A stretch of 64,000 nucleotides of DNA, from the NCBI GenBank assembly GCA_963790045.1, contig CAWBMS010000011.1, forward strand, positions 434,001-498,000, in the 5' to 3' direction. Positions within the stretch are counted from its first letter, which is position 1; each line of letters opens with the position of its first letter. The notes under the pieces were generated by a model. The model worked only from the letters and a program-made list of their open reading frames with translations. It had not been told where the DNA came from and did no database searches. This stretch comes from DATKMP01 sp963790045. Lineage in GTDB: Bacteria > Bacteroidota > Ignavibacteria > UBA10030. A program made the position numbers and the translations under genes. Below, one piece after another: positions 46,367-56,093 of the stretch.

Positions 46367-48451
46367 CTACATAATTGCTGTGGGCGGTGCAGGTTCATCT
46401 GCTTTTCCGGCTTTCGACAACGGTTTAAAGATCAAATACAACGCAAGCACAGCGAATACGGGAATTGCTAACCACGAGGCGATGGATTCAAATCCGCCGA
46501 CAGTCCAGAATTCCGGTATGCCGCTCACGCGATCCCGAATGAATACGACCGTTGCAATAAATAATCCCATCAGCGCTTCACCGGCGATCAATCCTGATGC
46601 AGTAAGAATACCTGCGTTTTCCACGCGGGCTTTTTGTGCATCATTGTAGCCGCGTTTTGCTGCGCGCTTATCGACGAAGCCGCGAATCAATCCGCCGATG
46701 AAGATGGCGAACGTTGTTTCTAACGGAAGATACATTCCGACAGAAAACAACATCGGGCTTTTAACCTTAATCATAATTAACGAAATCCCCAGCGCAATTC
46801 CAACTAACACTAACGGCCACGCCATTTCTCCGCCCACAATGCCTTGCGATAATGCAGCCATTAAACCTGCTTGCGGTGCGGGAAGTTTTGCTCCTCCGAA
46901 TCCGCCGGTTAACGGATTGCTTGCGAGATCTGAATTGTGTAACACATAGAGCGGGAAAAACATTACCAAGCCGGCAAGAATAACGCCGATGATATCACCG
47001 ATTTGCATCTTCGAAGGTGTTCCACCAAGAATGTGCCCGACTTTTAAATCCTGCAGCATTTCACCGGCAACAGCAGAAGAAACGCATACAACAGCAGCAA
47101 CGCCAAGCACTGCTGCAACACCTTGCACACCTTTTGCGCCGATGATGACCATAACCAATGCGGCAATGACGGTGGTGGCAAGCGTTAAACCGGAAATAGG
47201 ATTGTTGGATGAACCGATCATCCCGACAAGATTACCGGAAACCGCTGCAAAGAAAAATCCGGTAACCAACATCACGATAGCAGCAAGAATTGCGCCGATA
47301 AAATTTTGTGTGAAGTAAAAATATAATCCGATCATCAATGTAAAAATAACGACAATACCCAGCAGAACAACTTTGAATGACAAGTCTTTTTGCGTGCGTT
47401 CCGTGGAAGCTGTTGCGGTTGCCGATTTCCGAACATCTGCAATTCCGCGCTTGATGCCGAGAATAAGATTCTTGCGCATCTTCCATAATGTATAACACGC
47501 ACCGACAAGCATACCGCCGACGGCAATCGGGCGGACGATGTAGCGATAGAGATGTCCGGTTAATGCGCCCCATGCGGCGAGAGAGTCGCCGTTGGATGCA
47601 ACAAGATATTTATCAATTAGCTGCGGGCCAAGGAAGAATACAAGCAGGGGAACAAACAATCCCCACGCAAGCACGCCGCCTGCAAAGTTCAACGCGCCGA
47701 GTTCCGGTCCGATAATGTAGCCAACGCCGATGTATGCCGGTGTCGCGGCAGGAGCGGAGATGGTGGTAATGCCGCCGCCGAGAATTTTTTCGGAATTTTC
47801 TTTCAATCCCAGCTTTACAAACGATTCTTTCACGCGTCCGACTGTAACTTGAAAATCATTCGATGAATGGAAAATATTCAAGCCATCTAACAATTTAATA
47901 AACGCGCCGATTGCCATTGCCTTGAACAATTGAATCGCTGCTTCCGCGCCGCGCTGTCCGGCTTTGTGAATTTCTGCCGCTGCAACGGATTCAGGAAAGG
48001 GAAGCGTCGGGTCTTCCACCATCACACGCCGAAGAATGGTGACGAACATAATTCCCAGAATGCCGCCAAGGATCATCAATGCGGCTGCCGTAAGATATTC
48101 TTCTAACATGTTTTGCGGATTGAATGTCCAGATGTGTAAAATCACAAACGCGGGAATCGTAAAGATGGCGCCCGCTGCAACTGATTCACCAATGGAACCG
48201 ACCGTTCGCGCAAAGTTTTCTTCTAACAATGAACCTTTCATTGCTTTTAGTAAAGCCATTCCGATGACGGCGGCGGGATACGTTGCCGCAATCGTCATGC
48301 CGGCTTTTAATCCCAGATACGCATTTGCCGCACCGAGCACCACGCACATCACCAAACCGATCAGCAATGCGCGGAAAGTAAATTCTTTCATATCGGTATT
48401 TGCAGGCACATACGAAACGAATTTCTTTTCGCTTCCTGTTCCATCTGCCAT
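46367..48451 (-). CDS. OPT-family oligopeptide transporter
   Basis: Proton-coupled transporter of small peptides or metal-ligand complexes. The 694-residue protein has about 14-16 membrane helices, with FRALLIGLVMCVVLGAANAYLGLKAGMTIAATYPAAVIGMALL at the N-terminus and the GNLVGMIGSSNNPISGLTL motif mid-protein, typical of the bacterial OPT branch. The start is ATG 48451, since AAGGAG ends five bases ahead. Next to pepD and proline dehydrogenase, which together suggest growth on peptides. Confidence 0.92.
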   Translation of the reverse strand: MADGTGSEKKFVSYVPANTDMKEFTFRALLIGLVMCVVLGAANAYLGLKAGMTIAATYPAAVIGMALLKAMKGSLLEENFARTVGSIGESVAAGAIFTIPAFVILHIWTFNPQNMLEEYLTAAALMILGGILGIMFVTILRRVMVEDPTLPFPESVAAAEIHKAGQRGAEAAIQLFKAMAIGAFIKLLDGLNIFHSSNDFQVTVGRVKESFVKLGLKENSEKILGGGITTISAPAATPAYIGVGYIIGPELGALNFAGGVLAWGLFVPLLVFFLGPQLIDKYLVASNGDSLAAWGALTGHLYRYIVRPIAVGGMLVGACYTLWKMRKNLILGIKRGIADVRKSATATASTERTQKDLSFKVVLLGIVVIFTLMIGLYFYFTQNFIGAILAAIVMLVTGFFFAAVSGNLVGMIGSSNNPISGLTLATTVIAALVMVIIGAKGVQGVAAVLGVAAVVCVSSAVAGEMLQDLKVGHILGGTPSKMQIGDIIGVILAGLVMFFPLYVLHNSDLASNPLTGGFGGAKLPAPQAGLMAALSQGIVGGEMAWPLVLVGIALGISLIMIKVKSPMLFSVGMYLPLETTFAIFIGGLIRGFVDKRAAKRGYNDAQKARVENAGILTASGLIAGEALMGLFIATVVFIRDRVSGIPEFWTVGGFESIASWLAIPVFAVLALYLIFKPLSKAGKADEPAPPTAIM

Positions 48452-48478
48452 AAGTTTCTCCTTCAAGGACTATGTATT

Positions 48479-49381
48479 TTATGAATGTATAAAAATTGCT
48501 TTTGTAATGTACCACGCCATCAGCGGGTTTTCTTTTAACCGCCGCGTGGAATATCCATACCAATCTTTGCCGAACGGCACGTACACGCGCAGCCGGTGTC
48601 CGTTGCGCACGGTTTGGTCACGACGCTTCTCTCGTACTCCCAGCAGCATCTGGAATTCATACTGCTCCGGTTTTAATTTCAACTCAGAAATATATTTATA
48701 TGCCGCATCGATCAACACATCATCGTGCGTGGCAATACCGATGTAGGAACCGCTTTCTAAAATAATTTTTAAGAGCTTGATATAATTTTTCTGAATTTCT
48801 TTTCGTTCTTTAAATGCAATCGAAGGCAGCTCGTCATAAATTCCTTTACACAATCGTATGTTTGCTTTTTGCTGAACTAACGAACGAACATCCGATTCGC
48901 TTCTGCGCAAACATGCTTGAATCACGACACCGGTATTCGTAAATCCTTCGCTTCGTAATCGTCGATAGAGATCGAGCGTTGCATCGGTTGTTGTTGCATC
49001 TTCCATATCGATACGAACAAATGTATCGTACTTCTGTGCCTGTTCGAGAACAGCTTTGATATTGCGATACGCAAGTTCCTTGTCGATGGTTAAACCAAGC
49101 TGTGTCGGTTTTAGCGAGACGTTTGCCGCAAGCCGGTTGCTTTTAATTGCCTCTAATAGAGAGAGAATGCCTTGCTGCACCGCAACAGTTTCCTGCGCGT
49201 TGTTAATATCTTCGCCCAATAAATCCATTGTGGCAAGAATAGTTTTGCTGTTCAATTGCTGCACGGTGGTAATGCCGGCTTCCAGCGCTGCACCGGCAAT
49301 ATAACGCTTTGCAACCTGCCCCACGATGGATTTTGGAATAAATGGTAGCGCTGTAACGACAGCTTTATTAAGCAAAGACAT
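48479..49381 (-). CDS. Proline dehydrogenase
   Basis: FAD enzyme oxidising proline to pyrroline-5-carboxylate. The 300-residue single-domain form has VSLKPTQLGL, FVRIDMEDATTTDATLDLYRRLR, VVIQACLRRSESDV, RLCKGIYDE, IATHDD and EFQMLLGVREKRRD, which line the barrel and bind FAD and proline. No P5C dehydrogenase is fused or adjacent. The stop lies 28 bases before the OPT gene on the same strand. Confidence 0.92.
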   Translation of the reverse strand: MSLLNKAVVTALPFIPKSIVGQVAKRYIAGAALEAGITTVQQLNSKTILATMDLLGEDINNAQETVAVQQGILSLLEAIKSNRLAANVSLKPTQLGLTIDKELAYRNIKAVLEQAQKYDTFVRIDMEDATTTDATLDLYRRLRSEGFTNTGVVIQACLRRSESDVRSLVQQKANIRLCKGIYDELPSIAFKERKEIQKNYIKLLKIILESGSYIGIATHDDVLIDAAYKYISELKLKPEQYEFQMLLGVREKRRDQTVRNGHRLRVYVPFGKDWYGYSTRRLKENPLMAWYITKAIFIHS

Positions 49382-49524
49382 AAAATTTTATCATAATTCA
49401 AGTGCCGTCAATATAGCCAGCCAAGCGCGGAAAAGCAACAGAATAGAATGTTTTATATATAGATGCGCGCCTTAACGTGAAATAGAAGGGCGGAAATTTG
49501 ATAGCGGATTTTGATTAATTCTCA

Positions 49525-50391
49525 TTATCCAATATTGAACAGTTCTATACGCCGTTCAAGCTCTTTCTTAAGCTCAAGGCATACATTATCGAGCGGCGTT
49601 GTTTGGAATGACGGGATTTCCTTTTGCAAAATATGCCAGGAGGGATGATCTGCAAGTGAAAAGTTTTTAGGTAATTCGTTGATACCGTGCTCCCATATTT
49701 CTGCAAGCACATCGGCAAATCGCACAATAGCAGTGAGAACGGGAGAATATTTTGAAGCTGCCGGCTTATGATGATGCTGAATAATATCGCGGAGTTCTGC
49801 CGGAAGCTTCCATCGCTCGCATAAATGTCCGCCGATTGTTGCATGAGAAATTCCGATGAGTTGTTCTTCTGCCTCGACATCCGCAATATCCGATGTGTTC
49901 AGTAAATTTCGAACTTCATCATGATAAATGGGATAACATTGTACAAAAACAATCTTTCCAATATCATGCAGAATACCGGCGGTGAACGCTTTGCTCAGCG
50001 GGCGCTGCGCTAATTTTGATGCAAGCGATTGCGAAAGAATTGCGGTGGCTAAGCTATGTTTCCACAAATCATTCAAGTAATCGACTTGTTGATCGTTGAA
50101 TTGATTAAATTCCTGACGCATGTGATACAGCAACGCAAGATGGCTCACTTCTTCAAATCCTAAAAAAGCGACGGCCTGCGGTACCGAAGTAACTTCCCAG
50201 CGCAATCCATAAAATGGCGAGTTAATGGCACGAAGCACCTGAATCGTAAGTGCCGCATCTGTTTCAATCAATTGGGCGATTCGAACGGAAGCGACATTTT
50301 CTTTTGTTGCCTCTGATTGAATCTCTGCAATGACCTGCGGAAACGAAACGATTTCACTAATAAGGTTAATATCAGATATAATGTCTCTCAT
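49525..50391 (-). CDS. HDOD-domain signalling protein
   Basis: A 288-residue protein consisting mainly of one HDOD domain: FPQVIAEIQSEATKENVASVRIAQLIETDAALTIQVLRAINSPFYGL, then LYHMRQEF, a GILHDIGKIVF stretch and SHATIGGHLCERWKLP. HDOD proteins are regulatory relatives of HD phosphohydrolases, often linked to chemotaxis or cyclic-di-GMP signalling. No effector domain is attached. The specific role is unknown. Confidence 0.85.
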   Translation of the reverse strand: MRDIISDINLISEIVSFPQVIAEIQSEATKENVASVRIAQLIETDAALTIQVLRAINSPFYGLRWEVTSVPQAVAFLGFEEVSHLALLYHMRQEFNQFNDQQVDYLNDLWKHSLATAILSQSLASKLAQRPLSKAFTAGILHDIGKIVFVQCYPIYHDEVRNLLNTSDIADVEAEEQLIGISHATIGGHLCERWKLPAELRDIIQHHHKPAASKYSPVLTAIVRFADVLAEIWEHGINELPKNFSLADHPSWHILQKEIPSFQTTPLDNVCLELKKELERRIELFNIG

Positions 50392-50895
50392 AAACTTGAA
50401 TTATTTTAATCAAAGAAACTGTTCTCAAATCATATTCTCAATATGGTAAGAGAAAATCTGAGAAGATGAAAGGGAAAGAAGAGAAAGGGGCATTGAATCG
50501 TCTATCTTATTTTTGAGTGATAATCTTGTTTAGATATTCGATACTGACGCGTTCGGCATCTTGGTGCAACAAAATTTCTGGTGTAAATATTTCCTTACAA
50601 AGCGATTGGTAGAATTCAATTATGATGAAAAAGGAAAGGCGTCTCGGTGTGTGGAGCGACGAAGTAAAAGCGACGTGCTTGCTGTAATGAAGAATATGTC
50701 ATTGTGATTCCGATGCAATCGGAAGAAGCCACGAAGTGGTGGTATTGCCACAATCTTGCTTCGTCGCTTGGCTCATCGCAAAAAGTCCAAAATCAATTTC
50801 CAATCTATCAAAATTAGTTTTTATAAAACTATTGTCGCGGTTTGACATTCAAGGGGGAATGTTTATATTCTTAAGATACACGATGCGTGTAAATT
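50392..50895. other. 504-base intergenic region with a REP-like element
   Basis: Divergent region between the HDOD gene and relA. It contains the perfect hairpin TTCCGAT-GCA-ATCGGAA at 50708-50724 and, next to it, GAAGCCACGAAGTGG with CAATCTTGCTTCGTCGC, which resembles the common class of bacterial interspersed palindromes around CAATGACA. No ORF of note. Confidence 0.5.
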
Positions 50896-53082
50896 ATGGT
50901 GTTAGACGATAAAAATAAAAAGCGCTTGGATGAACTTCTGGCGTTGTGCAGAAAAAATCTTCGTTCGGTGGATGAAGATTTAATTACGCGGGCGTTCATG
51001 CTCAGCTTGGAAGCGCACAAAAATAATTTGCGCGCATCGGGAGAACCGTACTTTCAACATCCGTACGAAGCGGCAAAAATTGTTGCAAAAGAAATTCCGC
51101 TGGATGATGTTTCGGTGGCGGCGGCGTTGCTGCACGATGTAGTGGAAGATACGGAATTTGAATTGAAAGATATCCGCGCAGAGTTCGGCGATGCCGTTGC
51201 CGATATTGTGGATGGCGCAACGAAGATTACGGATATTTTTGAAAGCCACGAAGTAACGCAGGCGGAAAGTTATCGCAAGTTGCTGCTTTCGATGGTGAAC
51301 GACATCCGCGTGATGCTCGTCAAGTTTGCCGACCGCTTGCACAATATGCGCACACTGGAATATTTGCCGCCGGAACGCCGGCTCCGCATGGCAAAAGAGA
51401 CATTAGATATTTACGCGCCGTTCGCGCACCGCTTCGGCTTGGCACAGATTAAATGGGAATTGGAAGATTTATCCTTCAAACATATTCATCCTCAGGAATA
51501 CGAACAGATCTCGCGGCAATTGCGTTCCAAGCGGCGCGAACGCGAACATTATATCAATCGATTTATTCAACCGCTTAAACAGCGATTGACGGATGAAGGA
51601 TTGAATTATGAAATTGCCGGCCGCCCCAAACACCTTTATTCTATCTACAATAAAATGTTGAAACGGAATAAACCGTTGGAGGAAATTTATGATCTGTTTG
51701 CGGTGCGCATCGTGTTAGACACCAACGAAAACAGCGATTGCTTTTTTGTGTATGGCGTTGTAACGGAATTGTATAAACCCATTTCCGAACGGTTTAAAGA
51801 TTATATTTCCATCCCCAAAAAAAACGGCTACCAATCTATTCACACTACCGTGATCGGTCCCGACGGAAAAATGGTCGAAGTGCAGGTGCGTACGAAAGCG
51901 ATGCATGAAGTTGCCGAACGCGGTGTGGCGGCGCACTGGATGTATAAAGAAAACAGAGCATCGCTGGATCAAGAGTTGGAAAGCTGGACGAATTGGGTGC
52001 GGGAAATTTTTGAACAGAAAGATGCCAACACGCCGCGAGAGTTGATGGAAAGTTTCAAGCTGAATTTGTATCAGGATGAAATTTATATTTTCACGCCCAA
52101 AGGCGATCTCAAAATTCTGCCGCGCGATGCCACGCCAGTGGATTATGCGTTTGAGATCCATTCCAACGTCGGCATGCATTGTATCGGTGCAAAGGTGAAC
52201 GGGCGGATTGTGCCCCTCAACACGCTCTTGCGCAGCGGCGATCAAGTCGAAATCATTACTTCTAAAAATCAATCTCCAAATCCCGGCTGGGAAAAATTTG
52301 TTGTTACCCACAAAGCAAAATCACACATCAGAAGAATTATACGCGAAGCAAGCATCAAGCATGCGGATGAAGGAAGAGAATTGTGGGAAAAGAAAATCAA
52401 ACGGCGCAAGGTGCAGGTGCCGCAAGAGGAATTAGACAAGTTTCTTCACGGTTTGAAATACAACGACCAGATCGAATTTTTTACGGCGATTGCCGATCAA
52501 AAGATTGAATTAGATTCGTTAATAGAACAATTTGTCCTGCGTACGAAAACGCCAACGGCCGAAGGCATCGAAACAGAGGTTGAAAGCAATTCGCTCTTCG
52601 ATAAATTTGTGAACACGGCACGGGATATTACCAGCGGCATTTCGTTGTTTGGCATGAACGATAATTTTATGCACCAGTACGCAAAATGCTGCAACCCGAT
52701 TCCCGGCGATGAGATTGTCGGATTCGTGACAACGGGCGAAGGAATAAAAATCCATCGGAAAGAATGCCGTAACATTATTTCATTGCGGCTTGCAGAAAGC
52801 GCACGCGTTGTGGATGTTTCCTGGCCGCAGACGAACACCGTCGATTTTATTGCAGGCCTGCACATTACCGGCGAAGATCGGCCGGCATTGTTAAGCGACA
52901 TCACGCACGCGATTGCTGGTTACCAAAACACGAATATTCGCAGTGCCAATGTCGATTCCAAGGGATCATCGTTCGACGGAAAAATTATTGTGTATGTGAA
53001 GGATACGATGCATCTGGCGCGTGTTGTAGAAAAAGTAAAGAAGGTGCAAGGTATTTTGGCTGTGGAGCGATTTAACGGATGA
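50896..53082 (+). CDS. Bifunctional (p)ppGpp synthetase/hydrolase (RelA/SpoT, Rsh)
   Basis: Stringent-response enzyme. Domains over 728 residues: HD hydrolase (about 40-190) with YFQHPYEAAKIV and the LLHDVVEDTE catalytic motif; synthetase (about 240-350) with YEIAGRPKHLYSIYNKM and KKNGYQSIHTTV; TGS (about 395-460, IYIFTPKGDLKILPRDATPVDYAFEIHS); a Cys-containing region (YAKCCNPIPGD) and a C-terminal ACT domain. Both active sites look intact. ruvX overlaps its stop by four bases (ATGA). Confidence 0.95.
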   Translation: MVLDDKNKKRLDELLALCRKNLRSVDEDLITRAFMLSLEAHKNNLRASGEPYFQHPYEAAKIVAKEIPLDDVSVAAALLHDVVEDTEFELKDIRAEFGDAVADIVDGATKITDIFESHEVTQAESYRKLLLSMVNDIRVMLVKFADRLHNMRTLEYLPPERRLRMAKETLDIYAPFAHRFGLAQIKWELEDLSFKHIHPQEYEQISRQLRSKRREREHYINRFIQPLKQRLTDEGLNYEIAGRPKHLYSIYNKMLKRNKPLEEIYDLFAVRIVLDTNENSDCFFVYGVVTELYKPISERFKDYISIPKKNGYQSIHTTVIGPDGKMVEVQVRTKAMHEVAERGVAAHWMYKENRASLDQELESWTNWVREIFEQKDANTPRELMESFKLNLYQDEIYIFTPKGDLKILPRDATPVDYAFEIHSNVGMHCIGAKVNGRIVPLNTLLRSGDQVEIITSKNQSPNPGWEKFVVTHKAKSHIRRIIREASIKHADEGRELWEKKIKRRKVQVPQEELDKFLHGLKYNDQIEFFTAIADQKIELDSLIEQFVLRTKTPTAEGIETEVESNSLFDKFVNTARDITSGISLFGMNDNFMHQYAKCCNPIPGDEIVGFVTTGEGIKIHRKECRNIISLRLAESARVVDVSWPQTNTVDFIAGLHITGEDRPALLSDITHAIAGYQNTNIRSANVDSKGSSFDGKIIVYVKDTMHLARVVEKVKKVQGILAVERFNG

Positions 53083-53522
53083 ACAATTCGGTTGATGGAA
53101 GAGTGCTCGGTATCGATTATGGTACACGCCGTGTTGGATTAGCGTTAAGCGATCCGCTGGGAATTATTGCACAGCCCATTGATGCAGTGAAGCAGAGCAG
53201 CGAACTTATGGCAGAGATTCGCCAAGTGGTGGAACGAGAGCGTGTGCATACGGTTGTTGTCGGAATGCCGCTGAACTTAAAAGGGCAAGCGGCACAGACC
53301 GCGCAGGAAGTGCAGAAATTTGTGGAACAACTACGCGCAGAACTTTCGATGGAAGTTGCAACGTGGGACGAGCGGTTCACCACGACGATTGCCCAGCAGA
53401 CCATGATAACTATGGGCACAAAAAAGAAAGAACGGCAACAAAAAAATGGCCGCATCGATTCGATGGCGGCAGCAGTGATGCTGCAAAATTATTTGGACAG
53501 TAAAAAACGATCCCAAATTTAG
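53079..53522 (+). CDS. ruvX: Holliday junction resolvase-like / pre-16S rRNA nuclease YqgF
   Basis: RNase H-fold nuclease implicated in 16S rRNA 5' maturation. The 147-residue protein has VLGIDYGTRRVGLALSDPLG with the first catalytic Asp, TVVVGMPLNLKG, WDERFTTTIAQ, and a C-terminal RIDSMAAAVMLQNYL with the last Asp. It is translationally coupled to relA/spoT upstream and followed by mtgA after three bases. Confidence 0.93.
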   Translation: MNNSVDGRVLGIDYGTRRVGLALSDPLGIIAQPIDAVKQSSELMAEIRQVVERERVHTVVVGMPLNLKGQAAQTAQEVQKFVEQLRAELSMEVATWDERFTTTIAQQTMITMGTKKKERQQKNGRIDSMAAAVMLQNYLDSKKRSQI

Positions 53523-53525
53523 TAG

Positions 53526-54293
53526 ATGGAAGAATCTCAGATAAAGCAAAAATCTCCGGCATCAGAACGAGCAAAGCAAATTGCAAAACAGTTATTGTAT
53601 CGGAGTAAAAAATATCCGATCAAAACATTCTTTATTGTCTGCGGAATGATTATCGTTCTGCAATTTTTATTGTTGCCCTTCGGTAATGTGCGGGATTTGA
53701 GAACGAAGAACCCGGGCGAAACAGCATTTATGAAAGCAGCTGCAGAACGTGCCAAGGATGAAGGCAAACCGTTCCACCTTGTGCAGCACTGGGTTCCGCT
53801 GAAATCCATTCCGCAGGATGCGGTAGATGCAGTAGTCGTTGCCGAAGACGGAACATTCTGGCAGAACGAAGGATTCGATTGGTACGAATTCCGCGAGTCG
53901 GTGGAAAAAAATTGGGAAGAAGGCAAAGCGGCACGCGGCGCCAGCACCATTACGCAACAGTTGGTCAAAAATTTATATCTGTCGTCGTCAAAAAATCCGC
54001 TGCGCAAATTAAAAGAATGGGCGTTGACGTGGTATATGAGTCGGCAACTCAGCAAGTCCCGTATCATCGAATTGTATCTGAACGTCATAGAGTGGGGCAA
54101 CGGTGTGTATGGCATCGAAGCGGCATCGCGCGTGTATTTTGGAAAACCGGCAGCGGCGCTCTCACGCGAAGAATGTGCGCGCTTGGCAGCGACGATTCCC
54201 AGCCCGCTGCGGCACCGTGCGGACATGGATACGAAATATGTGCTGCGCCGTTCGCAGATTATTTTAGAACGAATGAACGCACGCGGTATGTAA
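53526..54293 (+). CDS. mtgA: Monofunctional peptidoglycan glycosyltransferase
   Basis: Membrane-anchored GT51 enzyme polymerising glycan strands from lipid II. It has one N-terminal helix (about 35-58) then the five GT51 motifs: AEDGTFWQNEGFDW with the catalytic Glu, ARGASTITQQLVKNLYLS, RKLKEWALTWYMSRQLSKSRIIELYLN, and VYGIEAASRVYFGKPA. There is no transpeptidase domain in the 255 residues, so it is the monofunctional type. Confidence 0.95.
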   Translation: MEESQIKQKSPASERAKQIAKQLLYRSKKYPIKTFFIVCGMIIVLQFLLLPFGNVRDLRTKNPGETAFMKAAAERAKDEGKPFHLVQHWVPLKSIPQDAVDAVVVAEDGTFWQNEGFDWYEFRESVEKNWEEGKAARGASTITQQLVKNLYLSSSKNPLRKLKEWALTWYMSRQLSKSRIIELYLNVIEWGNGVYGIEAASRVYFGKPAAALSREECARLAATIPSPLRHRADMDTKYVLRRSQIILERMNARGM

Positions 54294-54308
54294 CGGAACG
54301 AAGGCGCT

Positions 54309-54962
54309 ATGAAACTGAATGATTTGAAGCGATTGATTGACGAGGGGGAAGGATTCGAATTAGAATTCAAACGGAAATTTTCTACGACGGAAAAAATCGC
54401 CAAGACACTCATTGCTTTTGCCAACACCAAAGGCGGCATCATGTTGTTCGGCGTTAATGACGATCGTACGATCATCGGCGTAACGAGCGAGAAAGAAGAA
54501 ATAGAAATGATCCGGACGGCGGGAAATGTGTATTGCGATCCGCCGATTGAACCGGATATTGATACCGTGCCGTACAAAGGCCGCGATGTGATCGTTGCGA
54601 CGGTAGAAGAGAGCGGACAGAAACCGCATTACTTGAATCTCGACGGAGAAAACGACAGCGCGATTGGAACCCGGGTGTTCATTCGCGTGAACGATAAAAC
54701 CGTTGAAGCAAGCAAAGAAGTTGTAAAAATTCTTGAAGCCGAAAACGCAGACGCGCCTCCGTTGCGCATTGCTATCGGCGATGCCGAGCGGCGATTGTTT
54801 GAATATTTAGACGCGCATGAACGCATTACCGTAAGCGAATACGCACAACTCGTGAACAATTCTCATCGCCGCGCATCGCGTTCGCTTATTCAATTAACGC
54901 GCGCTGGTGTGCTGAGAATTCACACGCACGAAAAAGAGGATTATTTTACAAGGACATTCTAA
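54309..54962 (+). CDS. Schlafen/AlbA_2-domain protein
   Basis: A 217-residue protein with an AlbA_2 (Schlafen) domain over about residues 12-135: EGEGFELEFKRKFSTTEKIAKTLIAFANTKGG, FGVNDDRTIIGV, and VFIRVNDKTVEAS. Residues about 150-217 form a winged-helix-like segment (ERRLFEYLDAHERITVSEYAQLVNNSHRRASRSLIQLTRAGVLRIH). Such proteins are predicted to be nucleic-acid-linked regulators. It follows mtgA in the same operon. Confidence 0.8.
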   Translation: MKLNDLKRLIDEGEGFELEFKRKFSTTEKIAKTLIAFANTKGGIMLFGVNDDRTIIGVTSEKEEIEMIRTAGNVYCDPPIEPDIDTVPYKGRDVIVATVEESGQKPHYLNLDGENDSAIGTRVFIRVNDKTVEASKEVVKILEAENADAPPLRIAIGDAERRLFEYLDAHERITVSEYAQLVNNSHRRASRSLIQLTRAGVLRIHTHEKEDYFTRTF

Positions 54963-54973
54963 ATAAAGAACCA

Positions 54974-55417
54974 ATGAAAATAAATTTAAAGAAAAATATT
55001 TTAAAAGCTACGGCATTTATTATCGGCATAACGTTAATGATCTGGGAAACAAGGTCTCACTTAATTTCCTTATTGAGAGGAGATGCAATTGGGGCTATTG
55101 TTCTTATATTGATCTATTGTTTCGGGAAAATAATACAACGCGATAGGATGGCGCACTGGAAAGAAATACGGAAGAAGGGAAAACAAAAATTTATTCTTTA
55201 TGATTTTGTGCTTCTTCGCGGAGGAATTATTTCATTGCTTCTTCTTCTTATCCTTTCTTATGCAGTGACAATAAGTATAATTATAATTTGTTCCGTGATT
55301 CCTCTGTTGGGAGTATGCGCATTTGTCGGCAATGAAATTTGGAAACAGTGCGAAATGCATTATTCACAGAAAGCACTAAAATCTGTGAGCGACAAAATGA
55401 AAGTCATGAGCAATTGA
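54974..55417 (+). CDS. Hypothetical membrane protein
   Basis: Unrecognised 147-residue protein with three or four hydrophobic helices (about 10-25, 38-52, 80-118) and charged ends. The first helix may be a membrane anchor. It is 11 bases after the AlbA_2 gene and likely the last member of that operon. No family motif was identified. Confidence 0.5.
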   Translation: MKINLKKNILKATAFIIGITLMIWETRSHLISLLRGDAIGAIVLILIYCFGKIIQRDRMAHWKEIRKKGKQKFILYDFVLLRGGIISLLLLLILSYAVTISIIIICSVIPLLGVCAFVGNEIWKQCEMHYSQKALKSVSDKMKVMSN

Positions 55418-55423
55418 ATGTCG

Positions 55424-55939
55424 TTATTTGCTCTTCGGTGATTTTGGCGCTCTCGGTTTTCGAGTCGTTGTTCTTCGCCGTTTTACCACGGGTTTTACTT
55501 CTTCAACGGTTGCAACAACAGGCACATCAAGAGGCGGTGGTGGTGGAAGGGATAAAAACTTTTGTTGAAGTTCTGCTGAACGGATTTCTAAAATCTCTTT
55601 CCGTAATCGAATGAAGAAAAATAGCAACGCAATATTCATGACGCCGAGCAAAGCGATCAGCATATACAACCATGTAAAATGCGCAGTGTTTTCTGCGGAA
55701 CTGCGCTGCAATTGCATTTGGAGCGTATCATATTTTTTTTCGGAGACAAATCCTTCGCCATGAGCAAGCGATTGTTCGTACGCTTTCTTTAAGCTATCCA
55801 CGTGATACGGACAAACGATGTACACCGGAATTGCGGGCTCCGGTGTTCCGGTTTCTTGTGCGTTCATTCTCGTTGCAAGTATAAAACAAGAAAAAATGAT
55901 GGTGTAAAGTATTTTTATATATTGTGCGTTGTGGTTAAT
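55424..55939 (-). CDS. Hypothetical single-pass membrane protein, probable ATT start
   Basis: Unrecognised. From the ATG at 55867 it has 147 residues: a Cys-containing region, one membrane helix (FTWLYMLIALLGVMNIALLFFFI), a coiled-coil stretch, a PPPPPP run and a Lys/Arg/Pro tail. The frame stays open upstream, and 24 more codons encode a good signal peptide (YIKILYTIIFSCFILATRMNAQ). They begin at ATT 55939, which has a perfect GGAGG seven bases before it, while the ATG has no ribosome site. I therefore extend the gene to the ATT; a miscalled ATG is an alternative. Confidence 0.55.
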   Translation of the reverse strand: MNHNAQYIKILYTIIFSCFILATRMNAQETGTPEPAIPVYIVCPYHVDSLKKAYEQSLAHGEGFVSEKKYDTLQMQLQRSSAENTAHFTWLYMLIALLGVMNIALLFFFIRLRKEILEIRSAELQQKFLSLPPPPPLDVPVVATVEEVKPVVKRRRTTTRKPRAPKSPKSK

Positions 55940-56093
55940 GATATTGCCTCCTTATGAACTCGTTGTGTGGCTAAATTAGGGATACAGTTCGCAAAAGTCA
56001 AATCTGAACGTGATATTTCTTTGATGCCGTATCCTTTTTTTGCATTATTTCAAAAATACTTTGTACCTTGAAGGGAGAGAGTTTGAATAACTA

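Noticed and set aside
48036..48746. Plus-strand ORF of 236 codons over the OPT and proline dehydrogenase genes
   Set aside because: Antisense shadow of a conserved transporter; no ribosome site or family match.
53537..54577. Long antisense ORF (346 codons) over mtgA and the AlbA_2 gene
   Set aside because: Shadow of two well-recognised genes on the other strand; composition lacks protein-like features.
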